This document shows, in pieces, positions 8,840-17,517 of a DNA stretch of 64,000 bases (within the stretch, counting starts at the first letter, position 1; each line of letters begins with the position of its first letter). The stretch is from Ardenticatenaceae bacterium (GTDB lineage Bacteria; Chloroflexota; Anaerolineae; Promineifilales; Promineifilaceae). The position numbers and the translations under genes are program-made. Where the stretch lies: assembly GCA_020634235.1 (NCBI GenBank), contig JACKCB010000001.1, forward strand, positions 1,550,001-1,614,000, in the 5' to 3' direction. Under the pieces are notes generated by a model. That model was not told the DNA's origin, searched no databases, and saw nothing but the letters and a program-made list of their open reading frames with translations.

Positions 8840-9460
8840 TCATCTGGGTTTGGGTGTTGGCCGCGACCAGTGCCATACCAGCCAGGCGGCGGCCAGGGCA
8901 CAGAGGAAAAAGAGGCTGAGGAAGGTGGCCTGGATGGCCAGGGAGGGGGAGCTGCGGGCGGCGCTGCCGGGGTGCAGTACCAGGGGGGTGATGAGGGTGG
9001 CGTAGATGAGGAACCCGGCCGGGAGCATGTGCAGTAAGCCGCGCAGCCGGGGTTGGGGCAGCCAGCCAATTACGATCTGTACGATGAGGGTGAGGCCCAT
9101 GACGTTGAAGGCGGTGACATTGCGCGGCTCTTGCCAGAAGACGCCGCCCCAATTGACAATGGAGGCCAGCACGCTCATGGCGAAGCCGGCGGCGTAGAAG
9201 GCCAGGCCGATCCAGGCGATGTGTAGGGTCCAGGATTGCAGGCTGTCCCGGCCGGTGATCAGCAGCAGCAGCCCCAGCAGCCCGGCGACCACCAGGCCGG
9301 TCATACCCGCCCAGATGAGGCTGACATGCAGATAGACAGAGGTGATGCCGCTGCCCAGGGTTTGCTCGGCCGGGGCGGCCCACAAGATGAGGCTGGCGGA
9401 CAAGAGGATCAGGGCGAACAGGCCCCAGGCTCGCTTGCTGGGCAGTTGGTGATGGTGCAT
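8840..9460 (-). CDS. Six-span integral membrane protein of unknown function
   Basis: A 206-residue protein dominated by about six hydrophobic segments separated by short loops. YLHVSLIWAGM near residue 43 and WGGVFWQEPRN near residue 128 recall, distantly, the histidine- and Trp-rich loops of CcmC/CcsA cytochrome c assembly proteins. The match is weak and I do not assign that function. It lies between the UvrA paralog and a toroid-fold protein on the same strand, 22 bases after the latter's stop, so co-transcription is likely. Confidence 0.6.
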   Translation of the reverse strand: MHHHQLPSKRAWGLFALILLSASLILWAAPAEQTLGSGITSVYLHVSLIWAGMTGLVVAGLLGLLLLITGRDSLQSWTLHIAWIGLAFYAAGFAMSVLASIVNWGGVFWQEPRNVTAFNVMGLTLIVQIVIGWLPQPRLRGLLHMLPAGFLIYATLITPLVLHPGSAARSSPSLAIQATFLSLFFLCALAAAWLVWHWSRPTPKPR

Positions 9461-9482
9461 GGCTCAGGGTTGGCCCGGCCGG

Positions 9483-10310
9483 TTACAGGCGGCCGAAGTT
9501 GTGCAGCACCAGCACGTTTTGCATGGTGACGTGGCTGCGCCAGGCCGGGTTGTAGGGAGTAGGCCAGCCACCGTCTTCATCCTGCTCGGCGATCAGGCTG
9601 TCCAGGCGCGCTTCCAGCACCCCGGCCGGGAGGTGCTGCCCCAGATAGGTTTGCGGCCCGCGGACATATTCAAAGAAATGGCCACTGGTGGGCAGCGTGC
9701 CCGCCGCTTCTTGCCGCAGCAGCCAGTCTAGCAGCAGGGCCAGGTAGGTTTCGCGCTGCGGGTGGTTGCCTTCGGGTAGGAAGTAGAAAGCATAGGGGCG
9801 AACCTGGTAGAAGTCGCCTTCTTCCAGGTCGGTGGGGGTGGCCAGCCGGTCGAAGAGTTGCAGCACGCGGCTGTGCAGGCCGGCCGAACCCAGCTTCAGC
9901 TCCTTCAGCAGGCCGGCCAGGGTGAGGGTTGGGTTCAGGTTGGGCCAGGGCCAATGTTGGAACCAGGGCGCCAGGTCATAGTTGTATACATCCGGTGCAA
10001 ACCGCCACTCGCCCTCGGCTGTTTGCGTGCTCTCCAGATGGGTCAGGGTGCGTTGGAGCAGCGGGTGCTTGCCGGAGACCCCGGCCTCCACGCAGTAGCG
10101 CAGGGCAATCTCGGTAGCAAACGGATTGCTGACGGGGGCCGCGATGTCTGCTTCCAGGCTGTGGAAGCCGCCATCGGCGTTTTGGTAATGGGTTAGCTCG
10201 GTGAGCATGTCTGGCAGGGGCAGGTCGCCAAAATGGTAGGCAAAACGGGCGCGGTCGATGTCCCGGCCGTGGCTTTGTAAATAAGCTTCTACATTGGTAA
10301 GAATGGTCAT
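9483..10310 (-). CDS. Prenyltransferase/squalene-cyclase-like alpha-toroid protein
   Basis: A 275-residue protein with repeats typical of the terpenoid cyclase/prenyltransferase alpha-alpha barrel: YQNADGGFHSLEADI (about 42-57), a middle TQTAEGEWRF, and AEQDEDGGWPTPYNPAW near the C-terminus. These QxxDGGW-type motifs line the toroid. No DxDD or other cyclase catalytic motif is visible, and the length is below half that of a squalene-hopene cyclase. It is therefore probably a single-toroid protein of unknown activity. An AGGAGACC ribosome site precedes the ATG. A 420-base non-coding leader lies upstream. Confidence 0.7.
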   Translation of the reverse strand: MTILTNVEAYLQSHGRDIDRARFAYHFGDLPLPDMLTELTHYQNADGGFHSLEADIAAPVSNPFATEIALRYCVEAGVSGKHPLLQRTLTHLESTQTAEGEWRFAPDVYNYDLAPWFQHWPWPNLNPTLTLAGLLKELKLGSAGLHSRVLQLFDRLATPTDLEEGDFYQVRPYAFYFLPEGNHPQRETYLALLLDWLLRQEAAGTLPTSGHFFEYVRGPQTYLGQHLPAGVLEARLDSLIAEQDEDGGWPTPYNPAWRSHVTMQNVLVLHNFGRL

Positions 10311-10731
10311 AAGGTCTCCTATGGTCAGCCAGGGAGCCGCGTGTGCTGGTTAGCGTGATGCGCTGGCGCCATGTACTGGTTTGCCTGCATCTCGCCCCGG
10401 AGGTTCGGACAGCGTTTCCCGTGGGGGAGATGCGCTGGCCGTTTCCCACTGTGGCTCGTGTAACATGTGGTAGAGATGGGCGAGAAATGGCACTGGAAAT
10501 TGGTACTCATTGTGCGCTCCCTGGACAAGACTGGCGGGCACCCGCCCCGGCCGGGGCGGGCAGAAAATGGAATTAAAGTTTCAGGCCCAATGCTGCGTGG
10601 TTGTGGTGCACAAGGTATGTGCTAGCTGTTTGTTATTAACACGTACCAGTTTATACAGTTTGTGCCACAATGCCAAGCTCTGGCAGGTCAATCTACCAGA
10701 TTCATTCATATAGGCCGGCGGACGACCAGCG
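10311..10731. other. Non-coding stretch with inverted repeats between the toroid gene and uvrB
   Basis: No convincing gene is present. GCATCTC at 10388-10394 can pair with GAGATGC at 10427-10433 with flanking C/G runs, and GATGCGCTGGC occurs twice near 10358 and 10429. The DNA could be a structured leader for the minus-strand toroid gene. AATCT-ACC-AGATT (10690-10702) is a short inverted repeat downstream of uvrB. The 10541-10560 palindrome is listed separately. Confidence 0.4.
10541..10560. repeat. 20-bp perfect palindrome built on the iterated motif
   Basis: CCCGCCCCGG followed by its exact complement CCGGGGCGGG. It is the longest perfect extension of the CCCGGCCGGG motif in the window and lies outside genes. 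No T run follows on either strand, so it is not an obvious intrinsic terminator. Confidence 0.85.
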
Positions 10732-12705
<1,974 letters not shown>

Positions 12706-12766
12706 GGGTTCCTCGATTGCGGTTGGGGTGGTTGCTGTTTGGGGGGATGCTGGCTGCACTGCGTCC

Positions 12767-12791
12767 CCGCTCACTGTGTACAGTGTAGCGG
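12767..12791. promoter_or_regulatory. Near-perfect palindrome over the uvrB -10 region (operator candidate)
   Basis: The 25-bp sequence has arms CCGCT-C-ACTGT and ACAGT-GT-AGCGG around a central GT, differing from perfect symmetry by one base. It covers the TACACT box (12782-12787) and the expected transcription start. A repressor bound here would block uvrB transcription. It is not the E. coli or Bacillus LexA box. Confidence 0.5.
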
Positions 12792-12804
12792 GCAAAGGTG
12801 ACAC
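12782..12804 (-). promoter_or_regulatory. RecA-NDp-like promoter of uvrB
   Basis: On the minus strand GTGTCACCT (12804-12796), 8 bases, then TACACT (12787-12782). Spacing and TANNNT box equal those before the UvrA paralog. The first box is half of TGACA-N5-TGTCA (12799-12813), the same 15-bp inverted-repeat geometry as at 8744-8758. The ATG lies 77 bases further on. Confidence 0.55.
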
Positions 12805-12869
12805 CTGCTGTCAGGTATGGGATGGGTGAGAAATTGCCGCGGCTGGCTAACGTCTTGCTTATGCGGCTG

Positions 12870-12878
12870 TGCTACAAT
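12870..12878 (+). promoter_or_regulatory. Extended -10 promoter of hslO
   Basis: TGC followed by TACAAT (12873-12878), an extended -10 of the TGn class, 66 bases before the GTG start. No clear -35 box. Confidence 0.5.
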
Positions 12879-12943
12879 GCTGCCGAAATTTCCCGGCCGG
12901 GTGGCGCTGCCTGGTCGCAAGAGGATTCGAATGAGGTGCAGCC

Positions 12944-13825
12944 GTGGAAGAAGATTACCTGATTAGGGCGCTGGCTAAGGAGACGGGGGTGCGTGCTTTG
13001 ATCTGCGTGACTACGCAGACTGCCCGAGAGGGGGCGCAGCGGCATGGGGCAGCGGCCACGCCCGCCGCAGCGTTGGGCCGGGCCTTGACTGCCGGGGCGC
13101 TTATGGGGGCGCTGCTGAAGATTCAACAGCGGGTGGCCCTGAAGTTTGAAGGCAATGGGCCGCTGCGTAAGCTGGTGGTGGAGTCGAACAGCTATGGCAA
13201 GGTGCGCGGCTATGTGCTGGAGCCAACGGCAGATGTGCCGCTGCGGCGTGATGAACCGGATGTGGCGCAGGCGTTGGGCGCGGCCGGGCTGCTGACGGTG
13301 GTGAAGGATTTGCGTCTGAAAGAGCTGGCGGAAAGTGTGGTGCCGCTGGCCACCAGCGACATTGCCGGTGACCTGGAGGCGTATCTGGTGCAGTCGGAGC
13401 AGGTGCCGTCGCTGGTGCAGATTGGGGTGCGGTTGAACCCGGCCGGGGAGATTGCGGCCGCCGGGGGGCTGCTGCTGCAATCTATGCCGCCCCACGAGGC
13501 TGATAGCCTGACCCCCTTCCGGGAGCAACTGCAAGAGCTGCCCCCCATCGACAACATGCTGCTAACCGGCCAGCGGCCGGAGTCGATTTTGCAGGAGATC
13601 TTTGGCAGTACCCCCTACACGATCCTGGAGAAACGCCCGCTGATTTTCCGGTGCGCTTGCAGTTGGGAACGGGGGGAAAAGGCGCTGGTCTCTCTGGGGC
13701 GGGCCGAACTGGCTGAACTGCTGGAGGAAGAGGGAGAGGCGGTGGTGGAATGCCATTTCTGCCATGAGCAGTACATTTATGATCAGGCAGCCCTGACTGC
13801 GCTGCTGCAGCGATTGGCCTCCTGA
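12944..13825 (+). CDS. hslO: Hsp33, redox-regulated holdase chaperone
   Basis: A 293-residue cytosolic chaperone that binds unfolding proteins under oxidative stress. The start is GTG 12944, preceded by GAGGTG; the ATG at 12931 is out of frame. The N-terminal domain has the family pattern DYLIRALAKETGVRAL and the AAGGLLLQSMP loop. The zinc switch at the C-terminus is intact: C237 and C239 (CAC), C270 and C273 (CHFC). On oxidation these release zinc and form disulphides. It is divergent from uvrB, sharing the intergenic region, and followed by a strong terminator. Confidence 0.95.
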   Translation: MEEDYLIRALAKETGVRALICVTTQTAREGAQRHGAAATPAAALGRALTAGALMGALLKIQQRVALKFEGNGPLRKLVVESNSYGKVRGYVLEPTADVPLRRDEPDVAQALGAAGLLTVVKDLRLKELAESVVPLATSDIAGDLEAYLVQSEQVPSLVQIGVRLNPAGEIAAAGGLLLQSMPPHEADSLTPFREQLQELPPIDNMLLTGQRPESILQEIFGSTPYTILEKRPLIFRCACSWERGEKALVSLGRAELAELLEEEGEAVVECHFCHEQYIYDQAALTALLQRLAS

Positions 13826-13857
13826 AAGCGGCCGGCTGCACCCTCCCCTCAGGTTAG

Positions 13858-13890
13858 ACGGCCTGGCAAGATGCTGCCAGGCCGTTTTTT
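13858..13890 (+). terminator. Intrinsic terminator of hslO
   Basis: An 11-bp perfect stem (ACGGCCTGGCA at 13858-13868, its complement at 13875-13885), a 6-base loop and a T6 run. Confidence 0.9.
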
Positions 13891-13929
13891 GGGCCGCGGG
13901 GCCTGGATTAGGCCCGGGCCGGGCCTGGG

Positions 13930-14841
13930 TTAGTCGCGCAGATCGTGCCCGGCCGGGCGTACAATGAGCATGTTGCACAGGCCGCTGCGCAGCACCTTAT
14001 CGGTGGTGCTGCCATAGACCCAGCGGCGCAGCCCGGTGTGCCCATGGGTGGCCATGGCTACCAGGTCGATGCCTTTGGTCGCCACGTAATCCAGGATAAT
14101 CTCGGCCGGTGGCCCGTCCAGCAGGGCCGTGTTGATGGTCAGGTCGGCGGTGTGCTGGCTGCGGCGGATGCGTGTGAGGTATGAGCCGGCTGTCTCTGGC
14201 AGGCCGGCGGCATCGGGGCTGCGGCCTTCTGCCCTTACCAACTGGGCCATCTTCTCTGTTTCCACCTGCACCGGATCGACGACCCGCAGCAGGGTCACTT
14301 TGGCGCCCAGCGCGTCGGCCAGGGCCAGGCCGGGGGCCAGGGCCTGTTCGGCCAGCGCCGAACCGTCTAGCAGCAGGACGATTTGGGTGATGGGCTGCTC
14401 GTTGCGCAGGATCATGACCGGGCAGGGCGCATTGTGCAGGACGCGTTCGGTGACACTGCCCAGGGTCCAGCGGGTCATGCCTGAATAGCCGTGCGTAGAC
14501 ATAATAATCAGATCAACCTCTTCATCCTCGGCGGTGTCGACGATGATGCCGGCCTCGTCGCCCCGCTGGATGATGGGGCGCAAGGTCAGGTCGGGGCGGG
14601 TGTGGCTCTTGACCAGCTTATCCAGGTAGGTGCGGGACTCTTTTTCGTTGAATTCTACGGATTGGTGGGGCAGCAAGAAGCCGTAACCGGCCCGGCCGGT
14701 GACAACCAACTGCCGGGCTACGGGCACTCGCAGCAAGATGAGTTCTGAATTGGCCTGCTGTTGCGCGAGCGTTAGAGCAGGCTCCAGGGCTCGTTCTGCC
14801 AGCATTGAACCGTCTAAAGGTACAAGTATCTTCGTGAACAT
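13930..14841 (-). CDS. Tandem universal stress protein (two UspA domains)
   Basis: A 303-residue protein made of two UspA domains. The first starts at FTKILVPLDGSMLAERALE and ends near residue 145; the second starts near QIVLLLDGSALAEQAL. Each keeps the ATP-binding loop HG-x9-GS (HGYSGMTRWTLGS; HGHTGLRRWVYGS), so nucleotide binding is plausible. Usp proteins modulate survival under starvation or oxidative stress, but the molecular target is unknown. GAGGAGG lies 6 bases before the ATG. The gene converges on hslO. An imperfect inverted repeat (CCTATT-AATAGG, 14865-14882) lies in the upstream region. Confidence 0.9.
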   Translation of the reverse strand: MFTKILVPLDGSMLAERALEPALTLAQQQANSELILLRVPVARQLVVTGRAGYGFLLPHQSVEFNEKESRTYLDKLVKSHTRPDLTLRPIIQRGDEAGIIVDTAEDEEVDLIIMSTHGYSGMTRWTLGSVTERVLHNAPCPVMILRNEQPITQIVLLLDGSALAEQALAPGLALADALGAKVTLLRVVDPVQVETEKMAQLVRAEGRSPDAAGLPETAGSYLTRIRRSQHTADLTINTALLDGPPAEIILDYVATKGIDLVAMATHGHTGLRRWVYGSTTDKVLRSGLCNMLIVRPAGHDLRD

Positions 14842-15081
14842 GGTCGCCTCCTCTTGTAAATTGAGCCTATTCCCCCTAATAGGAGTTTGCCAGATGTGTT
14901 GCGGGGGTAAAAGTGTGGAATGTCAGGCGGATTGGTGATGAATGTCTACTTCCCCGGCCGGGCAGCTGTCCCTCCTACCTGAGCCAGCGATTTTCTTGCG
15001 CAAAGCGAACATATGTGCTAAAACCAGGACCCTGGAAGACAGGGCTTCTGTTTCCTCTGCGGCTGTTTTCTTGGAGCGAGC

Positions 15082-15795
15082 ATGTTAGGTGATGAGTTCT
15101 ATGATGATCAGGAGGCGCAGCCGGCCCCGGCCGGGGGGGTGACTGTGGGTGGGCACATGGGGCTGCTCCTGATCCTGGTAGCCCTGATTGTGCCGGTTCT
15201 GCTGCTGCTGCGTCCCCCGCCCAGGCACCCGGCGGTGGTGCTGGCCGACGCCGTTGTGGCCAGCGACGTGCTGCCCACCGCTGTGGTCCAGGCAGCTTTA
15301 TCGCCGCTCTTCACGCCGGAAGTGCAGTATTGGGGAGCGAAGATTATGGCCTGGGCGGCGGCGTATGAACTGCCACCCAACATGGTGGCCACGGTAATGC
15401 AGATTGAATCTTGCGGGAATCCGGCGGCGGTTTCCCCGGCCGGGGCGCAGGGGCTGTTCCAGGTGATGCCATTCCACTTTGAGCCGGGCGAGACGATGCA
15501 GGACCCGGACACCAACGCCCGGCGCGGCATGCAGTTCCTGGCCGGCTTGTTGGTCCAGACTGGGGGGGATCCCGGCCGGGCTTTTGCCGGCTACAACGGC
15601 GGCCCAGGTGCGGCCACCAGCAGTTGGGCTACCTGGCCAGCCGAAACACAGCGCTATTACACCTGGAGCAGCGGTATCTATGAGGAAGTGACCGCCGGTG
15701 GCAGCAGCCCCACGCTTGACGCGTGGCTGGCGGCTGGTGGTGCGGCGCTGTGCCGCCAGGCAGCGGCGCAACTGGGATTGCCTGGCACTCCCTAA
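15082..15795 (+). CDS. Membrane-anchored lytic transglycosylase (SLT domain)
   Basis: A 237-residue protein with a short acidic N-terminus, one hydrophobic segment at about 27-44 (signal anchor) and an SLT domain. The catalytic Glu lies in VMQIESCGNP, followed by SPAGAQGLFQVMP and the late motif FAGYNGGPGA. These enzymes cleave peptidoglycan glycan strands to anhydromuropeptides outside the membrane. The PAG of the SLT motif is conserved in the family and here is written as the iterated palindrome. GGAGCG precedes the ATG. The tail contains one extra Cys. Confidence 0.88.
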   Translation: MLGDEFYDDQEAQPAPAGGVTVGGHMGLLLILVALIVPVLLLLRPPPRHPAVVLADAVVASDVLPTAVVQAALSPLFTPEVQYWGAKIMAWAAAYELPPNMVATVMQIESCGNPAAVSPAGAQGLFQVMPFHFEPGETMQDPDTNARRGMQFLAGLLVQTGGDPGRAFAGYNGGPGAATSSWATWPAETQRYYTWSSGIYEEVTAGGSSPTLDAWLAAGGAALCRQAAAQLGLPGTP

Positions 15796-15839
15796 TCGTG
15801 CTAAGCTAGGCCAACCCAAAGATAAAGCGGAGATCCATT

Positions 15840-16070
15840 GTGCGTGAAGATGACGAAGACTTGACGATCTACAAGGTTGTGGTCAACCACGAAGAGCAGT
15901 ATTCGATCTGGCCGGTCGGCCGGGCGAACCCGTTGGGCTGGAATGATGCCGGCAAGGAAGGCACCAAGAGCGAATGCCTGGCCTACATTGAAGAAGTGTG
16001 GACCGACATGCGCCCGTTGAGCCTGCGCAAGAAGATGGATGAGATGGCGCAAGACCAGGGCGGCGAGTAA
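15840..16070 (+). CDS. MbtH-like protein
   Basis: A 76-residue protein starting at GTG 15840. It carries the family signature almost in full: NHEEQYSIWP, NPLGW, a CLAYI stretch and VWTDMRPLSLR. MbtH proteins bind adenylation domains of nonribosomal peptide synthetases and are needed for their folding or activity. No NRPS or other adenylation-domain gene is in this window, so the partner is elsewhere or of another kind. It lies 44 bases after the transglycosylase and 42 before the WYL regulator, so it may be part of one transcript. Confidence 0.92.
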   Translation: MREDDEDLTIYKVVVNHEEQYSIWPVGRANPLGWNDAGKEGTKSECLAYIEEVWTDMRPLSLRKKMDEMAQDQGGE

Positions 16071-16112
16071 GCTGCTGCGGTAGGTGGCGCGTCCCTGCTG
16101 TGGGAGTGTGGC

Positions 16113-17141
16113 GTGCGGGCAGATCGGCTGCTTTCGTTACTGTTGCTGCTGCAAACGCGAGGCCAGATGACGGCCCAGGAGTTGGCCAACGCGCTGGAGG
16201 TATCGCCGCGCACCATTTATCGTGATTTGGATGCGTTGAGCATTGCGGGGGTGCCGGTGTATGCGGAACGAGGACCGCAGGGGGGCTGCCGGCTGCTGGA
16301 GAGTTATCGGACTAATCTGACCGGCCTGAAGGAAGATGAGGTGCGGGCCTTGTTTATGCTGACGGTGCCCGGCCTGCTGGCCGATTTGGGCCTGGCCCGG
16401 GAGGCGGAGGCGGCGCTTCTGAAGCTGACTGCGGCTTTGCCCACACCTTTCCAGCAGGATGCGGCGCTGGTGCGGCAGCGGCTGCTTTTGGACCCGGCCG
16501 GGTGGTTCCAGCCGGAAGAGGCCGTGCCTTATCTGCCGCTGCTGCAAGAGGCGATCTGGCAGACGCAGCGGGTGGTTATGTTGTACCGCCGCGGCGATGG
16601 GAGTTATGTCAAGCGCGTGTTGGACCCGTATGGGCTGGTGGCCAAGGCCAGCATCTGGTATGTGGTGGCGCGCTCGTTTCATTGGGTGCAAGTCTTCCGC
16701 GTGTCACGCATTGCCGAGGCGTCTTTGCTGGCCAGCCGGTTCACCCGGCCGGAGGATTTTGACCTGGCCGGCTACTGGCGTGACTGGTGCCAACGCTTTG
16801 AACGTGGCCAGGCGCGGTATGACGTGACTTTGCGCGTGGCCCCGGCCGGGGTGCCGGCCCTGGTGCAAACATTTGGCGAGGGAGTCCATGCGCTGTTGGC
16901 CACTGCCGGGCAAGATGATGAACCCGGCCGGGTGCGCCTGACGCTGGCCTTTGAGTCGGCAGACGCGGCCTGTCGCCAACTGGTGGGCATTGGCCCGCAT
17001 ATTGAGGTGTTGGCCCCGGCCGGGCTGCGCCAGCAGATGGCGGACATGGCCCTGGCCGTGTTGGCCCAATATGGGGCGGCACACAAAGAGCCGGATGGAA
17101 CCGCTTTGTGGCCCGATGATGGCGAAGCAGGAGCGGGCTAG
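16113..17141 (+). CDS. WYL-domain transcriptional regulator (DeoR-type HTH)
   Basis: A 342-residue protein from GTG 16113. The N-terminal winged helix reads RADRLLSLLLLLQTRGQMTAQELANALEVSPRTIYRDLDAL. The central WYL domain (about 145-220) includes RRGDGSYVKRVLDPYGLV and SIWYVVARS. A WCX C-terminal extension follows. WYL regulators sense nucleic-acid or nucleotide ligands; PafB/PafC of actinobacteria, which activate damage promoters, belong here. This is a single gene rather than a PafBC pair. Whether it acts on the nearby uvr promoters is a hypothesis. Confidence 0.9.
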   Translation: MRADRLLSLLLLLQTRGQMTAQELANALEVSPRTIYRDLDALSIAGVPVYAERGPQGGCRLLESYRTNLTGLKEDEVRALFMLTVPGLLADLGLAREAEAALLKLTAALPTPFQQDAALVRQRLLLDPAGWFQPEEAVPYLPLLQEAIWQTQRVVMLYRRGDGSYVKRVLDPYGLVAKASIWYVVARSFHWVQVFRVSRIAEASLLASRFTRPEDFDLAGYWRDWCQRFERGQARYDVTLRVAPAGVPALVQTFGEGVHALLATAGQDDEPGRVRLTLAFESADAACRQLVGIGPHIEVLAPAGLRQQMADMALAVLAQYGAAHKEPDGTALWPDDGEAGAG

Positions 17142-17242
17142 CAGGCAAGTTAACTGGTTTACATGGACCTGGTTGGGCAATTTGCAGTTGGTTTGTTGGC
17201 TAATTACCGGCCGGAACGCCCCGGCCGGGGTATGATATAAGT

Positions 17243-17411
17243 GTATTCGAGAGGAACCAAACAACTAAGGAAAGCCAACGTGGTTAGACGGTGGCCCGGA
17301 CGAAATCCTGCGGGGTTTGCGGTCAAAGGGCACAACCAACTACCCGGTGCAAAATAGCCTGACAGGCTTCCTCTCAACGACAACAAAAGCCACCCCGTGG
17401 GGTGGCTTTTT
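17243..17411 (+). ncRNA. Candidate structured small RNA, about 170 nt, ending in a strong terminator
   Basis: TATGAT at 17231-17236 lies just upstream and a terminator ends the unit, with no open frame between. GAGAGGAA near 17250 can pair with TTCCTCTC near 17369, closing a long-range stem. Inside, TGGTT pairs with AACCA, and GTG-CCC pairs with GGGCAC around a small GGA/TCC hairpin. Size and long closing stem recall 6S RNA, but I find no decisive family motif. A riboswitch or leader on either strand is also possible. Confidence 0.45.
17385..17411. terminator. Bidirectional intrinsic terminator
   Basis: AAAAGCCACCCC at 17385-17396, GT, then the exact complement GGGGTGGCTTTT and one more T. 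Symmetric A and T runs let it serve the small RNA on the plus strand and the secreted protein gene on the minus strand. Confidence 0.85.
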
Positions 17412-17478
17412 CCATTGTCGGGACTTATGTCGCGACTGATGCCGGATGTGGTGGGGCAGCCCGGCCGGGTAAGCAAAT

Positions 17479-17510
17479 GGGCACCCCGGGGCTGAAAGGC
17501 CGGGGTGCCC
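17479..17510 (-). terminator. Hairpin after the P-domain protein gene
   Basis: An 11-bp perfect stem (GGGCACCCCGG at 17479-17489 and its complement at 17500-17510) starting 8 bases after the minus-strand stop. Only a weak T tract follows, so the terminator at 17385-17411 may do most of the work. Confidence 0.55.
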
Positions 17511-17517
17511 GAATCGC

